A stretch of DNA of 64,000 nt from Oncomelania hupensis (lineage: Eukaryota; Mollusca; Gastropoda; Littorinimorpha; Pomatiopsidae), in assembly GCA_036898135.1 (NCBI GenBank), contig CM072522.1, forward strand, positions 61,378,172 through 61,442,171, in the 5' to 3' direction. Each line of letters opens with the position of its first letter. Position 1 is the first letter of the stretch. Made by a program: the position numbers and the translations under genes. The notes below the pieces were generated by a model that was given only the letters and a program-made list of their open reading frames with translations, was not told the origin of the DNA and searched no databases. Shown here piece after piece: positions 42,590-53,625 of this stretch.

Positions 42590-44315
42590 GCTGATCCAGC
42601 TCCAGGAAGCTGATAGCACTTTAAACAAGTACAGGAACCGCCAAGACCACGTGACCAAAGGCAGTGGTACGGTCTATTTTGAGGTGAAGGCCAAGATCCT
42701 GTACCGAATCTTCCAGCACCCGAGGGTCAACGGAGGTAAACCACTACGTCAAGTACTGGTACCATTACCCTTAAGGCGCCAGGTGATGGAAGTAGCGCAT
42801 GACTCAATCATGGGAGGTCACCTGGGTATCAAGAAGACGTCGGATAGAATCCAGGCGGTGTTCTACTGGCCAGGACTTCATGCGGACGTCAGCCGTTTCT
42901 GCCGATCATGTGACATTTGCCAGAAGACCATACCTCGAGGAAGGGTCCCGAAAGTGCCTATGCAGAGGATGCCTCTGATCGACCGACCTTTCAAGAGGGT
43001 GGCCTTAGACTTAATCGGCGAAATAAGACCTCCGAGTGAAGAGGGTCATCGATGGGTACTGACTTTAGTGGACTATGCGACTCGGTACCCAGAAGCAGTG
43101 CCTCTGAAGAAGATTGACACTGAGACTGTTGCAGAGGCGCTGGTGGACATGTTTAGCAGACTTGGAGTGCCTGAAGAGATTCTGACAGACCTCGGGACGC
43201 AGTTCGTCTCTGACTGTATGAAGGAGGTCAACAGACTGCTGAGCATCCGGCATTTAACTACGACACCCTACCATCCAATGTGCAACGGGCTTGTCGAAAA
43301 GTTCAATGCTACGTTGAAGTCCACCCTGAAGAAACTGTGCAGCGAGCAGCCCAGACAATGGCATCGCTATATCAACGCCTTACTTTTTGCCTACAGAGAA
43401 GTGCCGCAGGAGTCCACCGGCTTTTCTCCGTTCGAGCTGCTGTACGGAAGAACCATCCGAGGGCCGATGCACATCCTAAAAGAACTGTGGACGAAAGAAG
43501 TAGACACCCCAGAGGTGAAGAATAGCTACCAGTACGTATTTGAGCTACGGGAGAAGCTGGAGCAGACTCTCGAGATAGCCAGAGAAAACCTGAAGAAGTC
43601 CCAGGACTGTGGAAAGCACTACTACGATCGTAGGGCTGTGAACAGGAAGTTTAAACCTGGCAACAAAGTGCTAGTGCTGCTACCTACTGATCATAATAAG
43701 TTGCTGATGCAGTGGAAAGGCCCGTACGAAGTGGAGACCGTGGTGGGAATCAACGACTACAAGGTGAAGGTCGGCCAGCATTCCAAGATATACCACGCCA
43801 ACCTCCTTAAGCTGTACGTGGAAAGGCCATCAGAGACTGTGCACGCAGCCACAGCAGCTGTGACCGACGACAGCTTTGACAGCGAAGAACTGTTGGAACT
43901 GGGAGACTTCGATAGCAAAGAAGGCATCGATGATGTTAAGCTAGGACCACGCTTGACAGAAGGTCAAAAGATGGAGCTCAAGGACCTTATGGGCGAATTT
44001 CCCCATAGCTCCAGTGATGTCCCAGGCTCTACGACTTTGGTCGAACATGAAATCCACACCCGGACCTGGAAGGAGCATCTGCAGACCTTGAGGGAGCTGT
44101 TCCACCGTCCCGCAGAAGCCAACCTGACCGTGAGACCCAGCGAATGCATTCTGGGAGCTGACAACGTCGACTGCGTCGGACATCCGACGGAAGAAAAAGA
44201 CAACGGAGGATGCACTGACTCCAGGAAAACCCACGTGATCGTCGTCTTTGACCCTGGGCCGATGACAACCGCAACTGACGAGGGCGACGTTTCCTTGCGG
44301 ATGAAAGATCATTGA
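42381..44315 (+). CDS. E3 integrase with RT remnants
   Basis: The functional part begins about 42495 (VTTRAQAKRDK linker). The integrase HHCC domain (HDSIMGGHLG ... CRSCDICQ) is followed by a core with visible DDE candidates: D in VALDLIGEI, D in ILTDLGTQF and E in NGLVEKFNATL. A C-terminal domain has QWKGPYEVE and IYHANLLKLYVE. It is followed, not preceded, by the start of RT (RLTEGQKMELKDLMGEFPHS ... VEHEIHT). A deletion then joins the end of RT (LFHRPAEANLTVRPSECILG). RT catalytic blocks and RNase H are absent. Integrase ahead of RT is the Gmr1 order. Confidence 0.9.
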   Translation: MSKLRRRIRCHFPMETFQSCYGTMWLLRLSPADQRSSVPVTTRAQAKRDKTSTPLKVADNSKAAIVDRDKLIQLQEADSTLNKYRNRQDHVTKGSGTVYFEVKAKILYRIFQHPRVNGGKPLRQVLVPLPLRRQVMEVAHDSIMGGHLGIKKTSDRIQAVFYWPGLHADVSRFCRSCDICQKTIPRGRVPKVPMQRMPLIDRPFKRVALDLIGEIRPPSEEGHRWVLTLVDYATRYPEAVPLKKIDTETVAEALVDMFSRLGVPEEILTDLGTQFVSDCMKEVNRLLSIRHLTTTPYHPMCNGLVEKFNATLKSTLKKLCSEQPRQWHRYINALLFAYREVPQESTGFSPFELLYGRTIRGPMHILKELWTKEVDTPEVKNSYQYVFELREKLEQTLEIARENLKKSQDCGKHYYDRRAVNRKFKPGNKVLVLLPTDHNKLLMQWKGPYEVETVVGINDYKVKVGQHSKIYHANLLKLYVERPSETVHAATAAVTDDSFDSEELLELGDFDSKEGIDDVKLGPRLTEGQKMELKDLMGEFPHSSSDVPGSTTLVEHEIHTRTWKEHLQTLRELFHRPAEANLTVRPSECILGADNVDCVGHPTEEKDNGGCTDSRKTHVIVVFDPGPMTTATDEGDVSLRMKDH

Positions 44316-44698
44316 CTGTGTGGACGAACTAAGAATATTGGTAGTGACAGACTTGAAAATGAAAAACGTTGATTGGGTAAATGAACTGTGAACATTGACA
44401 ATACCCAGATAGACTTGCGGATGGAAAAACATTGACTCTGTGTAAATGATCTGTGAACATTGACAGTATCCAGAAAGACTTGCAGATGAGAAACTTGACT
44501 CTGTGTGAATGAACTGTGAACATTGACAATATCCAGACAGATTTGAAGATGAAAACCATTGACTCTGTGTGAATGAACTGAGAACGTTGATAGTGTTCAG
44601 ACAGGCTGAAATAAGTCTTAATTCTGTACATTGTTTGTGAATTACGTTTCAACGTTGTTGAAAGAAATTGGGTAAATTTCTTCTTGAGTGGGGGGTTA
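44316..44698 (+). other. E3 3' region with ~60-bp repeats and polypurine tract
   Basis: About five imperfect copies of a GAACATTGACAATATCCAGA / GACTTGCAGATGAAAAACAT motif lie at 44320-44600. GAGTGGGGGG just before the 3' LTR (44687-44696) is the likely polypurine tract. Confidence 0.7.
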
Positions 44699-45333
44699 TG
44701 TTACGTTGAAACGCGAATGGTAGTACGTCGGAAACGTATACGATAGATCTAATCGTTTCGATTTGCAAAGTATTCAATAATGGAGTTTATTTACCTTTGA
44801 TTTGAGTTTGCATTGTTGTTAGGAAAGGCTTTGTATAACGTTGATAATTTCCGTTAGTCGATATTGTTGTAGAGTCTTCTGGATCGGCTTGTTTACTATC
44901 GATCGAAGATTCGGGATAATTGTAGAAATTTGAAGGAACGATCCGGAAGGAGAAGAAATGTGTAATGACGTAAGTCAGTGATGACGATCTTTAGTCGATT
45001 GGTGGCAGTACGTCATTTCTACCATGTACCCAATTGTTCCAGAAAAGAGAGAGGTTATTTAATCGTGTGCCGAGTTATTGTTGAGATAGTAAAGTTGTTG
45101 ATAGTGATTTGGAGAGTTGCTGTGAAAGTTGTTGAGTTGAGTTGAGAATTGTATGCAGTTGTTGATGTATGCTGAATAAAAGTGGAAAACTTCATACGTC
45201 GACTTTGTGATTTGTATGCTGTTTGGACGGGCTGTGTGAATAAACGAATCTGAGTTACACCCTATCAGGAATTCAAGCATCGGGGCTGAATCAGATACTG
45301 ATAGAAAACACCAACATCAAACTGAGTGTAACA
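44699..45333 (+). repeat. E3 3' LTR
   Basis: Right LTR, one base shorter than the 5' copy. Confidence 0.95.
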
Positions 45334-45338
45334 GTGTC

Positions 45339-45640
45339 GCACGCTCGTTTTCTTTCCTTTTTTGTTTTGTTCTTTGTGTCGTTGGGTGGTTTACATAACA
45401 GTTGATGGACTGTTCATTAAGAAGGGTGACTGCAGTAGGAATGTTCTTTTTGCAGACCGTTCTACAGTCAACAGACTCCTATTGTTTAGGCCAATGAGGT
45501 CACTGTGGCACTAAGGACTGCTGGAAAGGTCTTGTCTGTAATCGAAAGGTTCGTTGAGAATTATAAACATATTTTTAAAATTTTTTTAAATCGAGGTTTT
45601 TAGATCCCGACCCCAAGATTTCCGAACCTTTTGCACAATC
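45339..45640. other. no gene seen
   Basis: Unique-looking intronic sequence between E3 and a LINE tail. Confidence 0.5.
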
Positions 45641-46540
45641 AATCAATCAATATTTCATTTATTGTCTATTCACACATTCAGGTGATATTAGACATTAATT
45701 AATAACAACAACATTATAAATCAAATCACAACTAAGAAATCTTATAACAAAATGGAATGAAAGGGGAAGAAGGATTTAACACCAAACTATAAAAGTCTAC
45801 CAATAGGAGTCATTGCAATAATTTTCACAACTGCTGTTATCTGTGAATGATGTAATACATCATCTATAGAATGTCCATATTCAGTCAAAAGATGTCCTTG
45901 GTTTTCGTACATTGCATTTAAAACTGGACATTCAAATAAAATATGGTAAACTGATATATTTTTGCCACACATACACTGTATATCTGCTGAATATTTAGTA
46001 TTCCATGAGTTCATTCTTAACTTGTATATTAATTTTGACAACTGTCGTGAACAGTTCGGTATAGTAACCTTTTTAATGATAGTATCTTGACATACTACTT
46101 TTTCTAATAAGGAATACATTTCAGAACAACACATACTCAAATTGTTGACAGAAATGGAATCTAATGATCTTAGTGCTCCCTCTTTGGCTAACGTGTCACA
46201 CACTCCATTCCAATGAATTCCACAATGTGATGGAACCCAACAGAAATCAACAACTATACCTCTAGAGAATATACAATGGATCATATGTTTAATTTCATAT
46301 ATGAATTCATTTTTTACTTTGGAATTACCCTGTTTTAGAGCATACAAAACCGCTTTTGAATCGACACAAATAAGTAAACCTAAGAGCTCTAACGGTAAAG
46401 TCATAATGCAATTTAGAGCCATTACAATAGCATAAAGCTCACTATTGCACAAAACCAAGTTCAGGAACCTAGGTTCAGGATCTGAGAAATAAAGGGGTGA
46501 TGAACTCCCACGAACCTGCCAATGACCTGGCAAGGGCCCA
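45641..46540 (-). mobile_element. 5'-truncated LINE with intact RNase H domain and (GATT)n tail
   Basis: The minus frame ending at 45787 encodes an RNase H domain: LCNSELYAIVMALNCIMT, ICVDSKAVLYALKQG, VDFCWVPSHCGIHWNG and CDTLAKEGA. A CMCGKNISVYHILFEC zinc-like tail follows. The 3' UTR ends in ATTGATTGATTGATTG (about 45641-45655). The LINE is 5'-truncated near 46530. It is related to LINE B (1065-6245) but much better preserved. Confidence 0.85.
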
Positions 46541-46737
46541 GTTTGACCCCCCTCCCCTAACTTTCCTCCTTCACAAACCTTTGAACGTCCTCAGCGCTTG
46601 TTGCCCCTATAATAAATCAATCAACATAAATAAACACCACAATAATTAAATACATTTTTTAAAAAACAATTAATCAACCAATTAATCAATTAGCCAATCA
46701 TTCGAATAAACAAACCCAAAACAAAAGCCCCGCCCAC

Positions 46738-46886
46738 CTCCAGGACTGACGTCGACCCACACAGGGATGATGTCGTTCGGGGTGGAGTTGTCGAACCTGG
46801 GGACGGGTTTGTCAGGATGGGGGTTATCGCCCACGAAAGGTGTCTGGCGCAGCTCTGTAGGTTTCTCTATCCATTCCATGGTGTAG
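46738..46886 (-). CDS. RGS22-like gene, exon after the RGS domain
   Basis: Acceptor ATGTTGCAG, donor GAG|GTGGGC (phase 1). Its first base completes the Ile codon split at the previous donor. It reads YTMEWIEKPTELRQTPFVGD, then PHPDKPVPRFDNSTPNDIIP and VWVDVSPG. Human RGS22 also has a Trp-containing segment right after its last RGS domain, but I cannot align this exon in detail. An alternative donor GAC|GTCAGT at 46751 (phase 0) would skip the exon at 37297 and join directly to 35172. Confidence 0.8.
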
Positions 46887-46902
46887 CTGCAACATTTGTT
46901 AA

Positions 46903-47000
46903 GATGATGATGATGACGACGACGACGATGATGATGATGGTGATGATGATGATGACAACGGTGGCGACGATGATTTTATTTATTTATTTATTTATTTAAT
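46903..47000. repeat. (GAT)n and (TTTA)n microsatellites
   Basis: A GAT/GAC triplet tract to 46972, then six TTTA units. It begins 17 bp upstream of the exon at 46886. Confidence 0.9.
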
Positions 47001-47428
47001 CGTTCTTATATAGCGCTTTTCCAGCTCAAGAGCTGCTCAAGGCGCTGGCCGATACAGGATCTAACTTAAGCCGCCCGAGACGCCCACCCGCAGCCTTTGG
47101 GCGTATGGTCTGACGCCCGGACAACTGAGCACAATCCTGGGCAGCCAGGGATGGGGGAGAAGGACCTAGGTGCATGCTGGGTGTTTTCTTGTCACCGGCA
47201 CTCACCCGTCTAGGACATGAGCGTCAGGATCTTTAAAGTCCGTTATGATGGAATGTATGCGACACAGACTAGACCTCGGTTTATACTCTCATCCGAAGGA
47301 GTAGGAAAACAGGAGTAAAGTGTCTTTCCCAGGGACACAACACAATGGCCCGGCCAGGGCTCGAACCCGGGACCTTCCGATCCGCAAGCCGCAAGCCGAA
47401 GCACTACCATTAGACCACAGTGCCTCCC
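47001..47428 (-). mobile_element. SINE family 2, antisense, with L2-type tail
   Basis: Antisense box B (GGGCTCGAACCCGGGACC, 47357-47374) and the body ATCCGAAGGAGTAGGA, CTCACCCGTCTAGGACATGA match the SINE at 35336-35695. The left part (TATATAGCGCTTTTCCAGCT ... CAAGGCGCTGGCC) is an L2-like 3' module. Confidence 0.8.
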
Positions 47429-47478
<50 letters not shown>

Positions 47479-47496
47479 GCGATTGTTGTGACGATA

Positions 47497-47541
<45 letters not shown>

Positions 47542-47545
47542 CAAA
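47429..47545. repeat. (GAT)n microsatellites
   Basis: Two GAT arrays (47429-47477, 47497-47540) separated by about 20 bp. Confidence 0.95.
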
Positions 47546-47717
47546 ATATACGTATCCGTCTTCTTATAGCGATCTCCCTGCCTTTACACCACATGTTTGA
47601 GTGATAGATGTTTGTTGTGTGTGCGAGTGGGTGAAATATGTGAGCGTGTATGTTGATCAGATCGCCGCGCTTTGAACCTGTCTGGTAATTTGTGGAAAAG
47701 CGCGCAATATTGCATCC

Positions 47718-47719
47718 AC

Positions 47720-47793
<74 letters not shown>
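47718..47793. repeat. (ATT)n microsatellite
   Basis: About 25 ATT triplets. 47546-47717 holds no recognised feature. Confidence 0.95.
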
Positions 47794-47795
<2 letters not shown>

Positions 47796-47877
47796 CGGCA
47801 GGGTTGTTGTTGCATCAATTTTTATTCATCAGATTAACATAAGTTGTACTGATAAAATAACATAAGTTGTACTGATC

Positions 47878-48051
47878 GGCAGGGATAGCTCAGTGGTTAG
47901 AGCGCACGACTTGTGTGAGTGTGTCTTGGGTGACGTGGGTTCGAATCCTGACTTCAGCAAACTATTGTGTGATTGCTGGAAATTACGGGCCAGCGCCTTG
48001 AGAAGCTCTCTGAGCTTGTAAGTGTGCTATAGAATATAAATCTCTTTCTTT

Positions 48052-48052
<1 letters not shown>
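47878..48052 (+). mobile_element. tRNA-derived SINE, family 3
   Basis: Box A (GATAGCTCAGTGGTTAGAGC) and box B (GGGTTCGAATCC) are in sense orientation. The 3' module CAGCGCCTTGAGAAGCTCTC ... GTGTGCTATAGAATATAA resembles an L2-type tail. It is followed by an (AGT)n array. Confidence 0.85.
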
Positions 48053-48129
<77 letters not shown>

Positions 48130-48142
48130 AAGTAGTAGTATA
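48053..48142. repeat. (AGT)n microsatellite
   Basis: About 28 AGT triplets forming the tail of the SINE. Confidence 0.95.
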
Positions 48143-48489
48143 TTATTTTTAAAAAAAACGGGCATCATGTTCAGACCGACTACTGCAGTGTCAAAGGTCA
48201 TGCATTTTATTTTTAGAACAGCATCAGAGGTGTCGAGAGCTAGCGAATGTCGTTCTAATGCATCCAAACTAATTCTGGTACTTCCCCAACGTTATAAATT
48301 GATAAGCTAACCCTAACCCAAGCGAAACACTTACAATTATAATTCATTAACAATGATCATTATTTTCTCCTAGGGAAGATGTTCTTAGGAACACTGTGCC
48401 CTTGACATTGCACGACGTAGCGACCTTGGCCCGGGAACGAGTCGGTCACTATAGTATGTATAGTCAGTATCGTATCTTTGCCATTCAAA

Positions 48490-48665
48490 ATCGGGTGGCC
48501 TCGTGGCACAGTGGGTGAATCGCCGGTTTCCTAGTTTGAAGGTCGCGGGTTCGACTCCCGACTCCCCAGTGGCGAACTTGACATGACTTTAGTACCAAAC
48601 TATTGAGGTCATCGAGGGTTTTTTCCGGCTTCTCCGGTTTCTTCCCTCCTATAAACATGATAATC
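48490..48665 (+). mobile_element. tRNA-derived SINE, family 4 (V-SINE-like body)
   Basis: Box A TGGCCTCGTGGCACAGTGGG and box B GGGTTCGACTCC. The body has TATTGAGGTCATCGAGGG and a TTCCGGCTTCTCCGGTTTCT segment, a conserved SINE central domain also seen in antisense at 55796 and 58078. 48143-48489 and 48666-49077 show no gene. Confidence 0.85.
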
Positions 48666-49077
48666 ATTATGTAAATATTGTGTGTATTTAGTAAGCATTT
48701 ATTTATACATTGTGTTGAGGGATTATTCAGTGCGTATGTACTCTTGTAGGTGCGTGTGGATGTGTCAGAGAGAGAGGGAGAGAGAGAAAAAAATATTTGC
48801 AGCTGAGCCATTGCAAGGCAAGACAAGGCAAGGCAAGTTTATTCCAGAAAACAAAATCCATCAAGGGCACATGGACATCGTTAAAATGATATACACACAC
48901 GTGCAAAATAATTAATTACAAAACATTTTAAATTTTTTTAATTAAAACTATTTATGTACACAAAGGGATTGCAGAAGGGTGGGGAGGGGAGCGATTGAGA
49001 GGATACAAGAAGAAAAAAATAAATTGATTGGGGATAGCAACTAGGAATCATAACTAACAATACAAGAATGAACATTA

Positions 49078-49282
49078 AGGTTTAACGTCTACACCCACCA
49101 TTGGCGATATGGCAGACGGGGATAACCATCCCAGGGAAAGAGGGGTAGGGCCCTGAATCAACACTGAACCACCAAAGCAATCAAACTGCTGAAATGGACA
49201 GTGAAAATGGCCACACCGCGGGATTTGAACCTGGATCATCAGTGTGCCAAGCGTCGCTCTACCAATTGAGCTACGGCGGTGG
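49078..49282 (-). mobile_element. tRNA-derived SINE, family 5, antisense
   Basis: Read on the minus strand: GTAGCTCAATTGGTAGAGCG (box A) and AGGTTCAAATCCCGCGG (box B). The acceptor stem does not pair, so it is not a functional tRNA gene. Confidence 0.75.
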
Positions 49283-49589
49283 TTAACAATACAATTTAAT
49301 CTAAACACATCAATGACAAACTAATGAAATTGTTTTTGTTACACACAACCTGTAAATATCAGAACTAGATTAATTTTTGACATGGGATAAAAACGTTACA
49401 ATTGTTTTGCCATGTGACTGTTAAAGGCCATTTGTTCATTTACTATTTGATGGAAAGTTTGCACTTTTATGTATACTGTAAAAGTTGGAAAATAAATATG
49501 TATTGTGGTGTATTGTAGTCAATAATGGTAATGGTTGCAGTCAATCTAAAAGGGCTGTTGTTGTTGTTGTTATTGTAACTACTACTATT

Positions 49590-49608
49590 ATTTTTATTAT
49601 TATTTTTA

Positions 49609-49680
<72 letters not shown>
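49590..49680. repeat. (ATT)n microsatellite
   Basis: An ATT-rich then pure ATT tract. 49283-49589 shows nothing else. Confidence 0.9.
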
Positions 49681-50239
49681 GTAGCGGAAAGGGAGGCGAC
49701 TGGTTGAGGCTTGGGAGAGAAATTGTCTTCCTTGAGTTTTCTTGGATAGACTGGCCTTGGGTGGCTACTGCTTTGCAGAATCCTTTGGGTATGCCATTGG
49801 ATTAGCAGTACAAGGCGACACGACATAATATGTTCTCCCTGGCTGACCATTCGTCCGCTGCGTCTGGTGCCGAACGGGACCACATTGTCGGCAGGCATTC
49901 TATGCAGGTCGGTGGCAGCGACCTTGCATTTAGAATGCGTGGCACTAGTTGCCGGGCCATTAATTTTGTATCAAGAGATCCGTTGGATCTCATTTTTGAT
50001 ATGATGATGATGGTCATTGTTGTCAGGGTGGCGACGTGGTGATCGTCCTTAACGCTCATGCAATAGGACGTTAAGCATCGTTTTTCGTTCGTTCTCCCAA
50101 CCACGCTCCACAGCCTTGCAAGGCAAATATTTTTATGTCCTTCTTTTGAGGGACTACATGAAAATATGACAGCTCGGGTGGAGCAATGTTCCCAGCGGTT
50201 GGTGGCCGAGAGACGGGAGTTAAAGTCTCCGCTCGGCTA

Positions 50240-50242
<3 letters not shown>
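49681..50242. other. no gene seen; possible retroposon sequence
   Basis: GC-richer sequence with GACGTTAAGCATCGTTTTTC-type 3' module near 50068-50090, probably an old retroposon. No domain or splice pattern fits a gene. Confidence 0.4.

Positions 50243-50283
<41 letters not shown>
50243..50283. repeat. (ATT)n microsatellite
   Basis: About 13 ATT triplets. Confidence 0.95.
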
Positions 50284-50284
<1 letters not shown>

Positions 50285-50426
50285 GCGAACACACAGCAAT
50301 ACATAGCACGGAGTAGGGCGCATGCACATAAAGGGTGACGCCAGGGTAAGAAACATCCAGCCTGGGCTCTTTGACGTACAACTAGAGCAACAGTGAATGA
50401 GGGTGTCTGTACAGTACAGTACTCAC

Positions 50427-50551
50427 ATCTTCCAATAGATGAAGAGGATAGGTAACAGACGCATATACGCTGCGTGAAACAAGCCCATGGACGCTCCATG
50501 CTTTGCTAATGCAGTCACGATTTGCTGAACGCCGTGAAGGTCAAAGTTGAT
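50427..50551 (-). CDS. RGS22-like gene, end of RGS domain
   Basis: Acceptor TGGTTGTAG, donor AGAT|GTGAGT. Phase 0 in, phase 2 out, both matching neighbours. It reads INFDLHGVQQIVTALAKHGA, then SMGLFHAAYMRLLPILFIYW. The layout equals the C-terminal helices of the last RGS domain of RGS22 (Ile-Asp/Asn-Phe after Pro-x-x-x-Gln, a Q-x-I-V helix, F-x-A-x-M, LFxFW). The domain's GTPase-activating role on G-alpha is family knowledge, and activity of this divergent copy is not shown. Confidence 0.88.
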
Positions 50552-50680
50552 CTACAACCATAAACCAAAGACGCTATGATAGGTGGGGGAGGGGAAGATG
50601 GTAGGAGGGGAGAGGTTGTGATTTATTTTCTTTTTCTTTTCGGTCTTCTGTACGTTATATCCCAAGAACCACTGAACTTT

Positions 50681-51128
50681 ACATTACATTACATAATTGT
50701 TGCTTTAGGTCCAGCGGACTCTTCCGAGCCAAATCAGGACCGGACAACCCCCAATCCGCATAAAAGATCTGCTGAAACAACCCTAGTGGGAAAACTGAAT
50801 GCCCTCCACCAGCCAGTCACTGTACAATAAAGACATCCCACGCAGGGGACGGCTGAGGCTTCACCCCAACTTATCGAACCCCCGTTTACAAAAACAAAAT
50901 AGAATACAAACATCATTATAAATTATCAACAAAACACATACATATAAAATGCCTACATTGCTAAATAATAACATCATAGGAAGCCCTAGTGACCACCTGG
51001 CAGAAAGCGTCCAATATTCCCAAGCTGATCCAACAGACCTCATACACAAACAAGGAGTCTTGTCCCGGAAGAGTTATCAAGAAAAAAGGTAGATGACTGG
51101 TCTAGCGAAGAAGACGATAGTATTGCAG
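50681..51128 (-). mobile_element. retroposon family R1, antisense, 5'-truncated
   Basis: Matches 34432-35010 inverted: GCTTTAGGTCCAGCGGACTC, CCCACGCAGGGGACGGCTGA, GTTTACAAAAACAAAATAGA. The tail on the minus strand is ATGTAATGTAATGTAA. Confidence 0.85.
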
Positions 51129-51235
51129 ATTGAACTGAGTTAGACCAATTTTCATAGGGAACATGAGCTAGTTAGTGACCTGCCCCCGGACCTTCACAGG
51201 TGCTCATCCGCAAAGGTCAAAGTCACTGGAGTTGT

Positions 51236-51556
51236 TTTGTTGTTGTTGCTGTTTTTTCTACAGTCTATTGTCCCTTTTTATCGGGAAACTCTGGGCCGCC
51301 TCCCCTGGGGAAGGCGTAGTCGCAGCCAGTGGCGCGCCCAAACACAACCTACCTAACATTCTTTGTGATTTAGAAAGTTTGCTGGGAGAGCAAACTGGAG
51401 TACCCGGACAAAACCCCCGAGACGTTGCCCGAGTCGAAAGTAAATAATATTCGGAGAAATATAGCGCCCAGATGCCGGATCGAACCCACACCTGTCGGCG
51501 CCATTGGTTTCTGGCTTGTAGACAAGGCAAGTTAGTCCCGCCTACCCCACTTGGCC
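51236..51556 (-). mobile_element. tRNA-derived SINE, family 1, antisense, full head
   Basis: On the minus strand box A GTGGCCAAGTGGGGTAGGCG and box B GTGGGTTCGATCCGG head a body with a TCTCCGAATATTATTTACTT motif and GTTTTGTCCGGGTACTCC. It is the complete relative of 29018-29330. Confidence 0.85.
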
Positions 51557-51635
51557 ACAACGCTCGCTCGAGTCATTTGTATGCTAAACACAGTTTGCTC
51601 AATATAAAAAAAAACGGCTGGAGCGAATTTGTTTA

Positions 51636-51892
51636 GTTTTTGGTATACAGGTGTTTTTGGTATACAGGTGTTTTTGGTATACAGGTGTTTTTGGTATGGT
51701 ATACAGGTGTTTTTGGTATACAGGTGTTTTTGGTATGGTATACAGGTGTTTTGGTATACAGGTGTTTTTGGTATACAGGTGTTTTTGGTATACAGGTGTT
51801 TTTGGTATACAGGTGTTTTTGGTATGGTATACAGGTGTTTTTGGTATACAGGTGTTTTTGGTATACAGGTGTTTTTGGTATACAGGTATTTT
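51636..51892. repeat. 17-bp minisatellite
   Basis: About 14 copies of TTTTTGGTATACAGGTG, some with an extra GTATG. 51893-52074 shows nothing. Confidence 0.95.
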
Positions 51893-52357
51893 AAATCATG
51901 GGTCATCCTTCAATAGCAATCCGGTGATCTGTCAGTCGGTCAGTTGTCGGGCTGTCGCTTCCAAATTCACTCTTTCGTTCAAAACACATCTTTGGGCTGA
52001 TCTTAAGAATAATTGATCCCACATTCATCATTTTACTTTCCAAAAACCTTAACTACTGCTAAACACGTTAGATCGTTCATAATTATAGGTACTTACTTCA
52101 AGGTCAAGGTAGTAATAAGCAACATCTAAAAATTAACTGACCTGTTCATAGATGAACAAAAATGGCCTTGACCTTGATTTAACGAGAAAGGCAAAGCCCA
52201 TATGAATCACATGCTCCTTATGGCATTTGCAATATTTAAAACAAAAATGAGTGTTCAGAAAAAAATATTTTTAAAATACGAAATGAAATGGTGGCATTAA
52301 AAATGCAAATGCCGACTTCGATCTTTTCGATGCTCTTGACCTTGAGATGACCTTAAC

Positions 52358-52887
52358 CAGGGATGTCGTTTGGGTCGGATCTTCGGCTTTTAGCCGACAT
52401 TTTTATTAAAAAGCCGATAAACTGTCCGTCATGTCGGCTCGCCGAGCCGAAGTTTTCACGGGTGAATCGGCTCAATTTTGTCCATTTTTGCGAGATTCCT
52501 TTGCTATACGCTTGCAGTTTAGGTGAAAAGTCGATAATTACTAAGGTTAAACCCAGAAAGTCTGACAGTATTGTGATCTGTCAAGGGACAGTCTAAACTT
52601 TTTATTGTTTTTGTGTGTCTAAAATTTAAGAAAATAACATTTCTTTTCAATGTTCTTATTCTACTCTTAAAATCATGTTTTATTACAAAGATATGCATCC
52701 ACAGAACACCTTTAATATATGGAGGTGGAGGGTGCACGTTAACGTAGTGAATCTAGTAAAAAATAAAACAAATAAAACACATGAGACTGCTTTGGAAGAG
52801 AAAGCTGAAACTTTCAGTAATAAGCCGAAAGTTTCACGGCTGTTTCGGCTAAATCGCCGAAGAAAAAATTTCCTAGCAACATCCCTG
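52358..52887. mobile_element. hAT-like MITE
   Basis: Terminal inverted repeats CAGGGATGTCG (left) and CAACATCCCTG (right). CCTTAAC is duplicated on both sides (52351-52357, 52888-52894), seven of the eight bases expected for hAT. Subterminal CGGCTTTTAGCCGA and AAGCCGA/TCGGCTT words recur. No transposase is present. Confidence 0.8.
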
Positions 52888-53554
52888 CCTTAACCTCCGG
52901 CTTCAAAAACACTCGTGCACGATCAAATAAACTATAGCAAAAGTTGTATTATGAACCCCCCCCAAAAATGACCTTCAGAGACCTTGACCTTGGGATGACC
53001 TTGACCGTAAAGTGATGCTCACTGATGATCACACGTTGTTGCAAAGTGTTAAATATTGAGCCATTCCAATGTACAATAAAAAATTTTGTAATTTGCTCAA
53101 ATGATTTTGACCTGCAAGATCATCGCAAAATAACAGAACACGTGTGAGCGAACAATCTATTACCTCAAAATATAACAAGTTTGGACTTTATGTCTCAAAT
53201 TTAGGGTCAAGGTCTCATCAAAGTAGCTATTCGGACGGCATAGCTGCACTGACCTTGATCTGGGAACGAGGGTGACCAAACGTGAAGCCTGCACAGTATG
53301 TGTGTCTCGTTGATAATTACCAAGCATCAAGCAGTCACAAGTTCAATAATAATTATAACGTAGAAAAACAGGGAAATGTTGTGAACAATCGTCATGTGTT
53401 TGAATAACATTTGCTGAACGTGTGATCTTACCCTTGCAGTGAAGCCATACAATCAACGATCAATTTCGAGGTCTCATGGCTATACACCATCTTACCAAAT
53501 TCGGTTGTGATAGTTCAAATGGGTTCAGAGATATTAAGCCACTTGCACGTTTTT

Positions 53555-53558
<4 letters not shown>

Positions 53559-53620
<62 letters not shown>
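53559..53620. repeat. (GA)n microsatellite
   Basis: About 30 GA dinucleotides inside the dispersed repeat's 3' end. Confidence 0.95.

Positions 53621-53625
<5 letters not shown>

Larger units (their letters stand above)
39564..45333 (+). mobile_element. LTR retrotransposon E3 (Ty3/gypsy, Gmr1-like), recent, RT-deleted
   Basis: Direct LTRs at 39564-40199 (636 bp) and 44699-45333 (635 bp) start TGTTACG and end GTGTAACA. They differ visibly only by one base in a GTTCGATT/GTCGATT indel. A perfect 5-bp target duplicate GTGTC flanks the element (39559-39563, 45334-45338). Between them lie a leader, a gag-protease frame and an integrase frame followed by RT remnants, all on the plus strand. The RT palm and RNase H are deleted, so it is non-autonomous but recently mobilised. 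It inserted at the TG-rich end of the third ~0.7-kb repeat. Confidence 0.95.
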
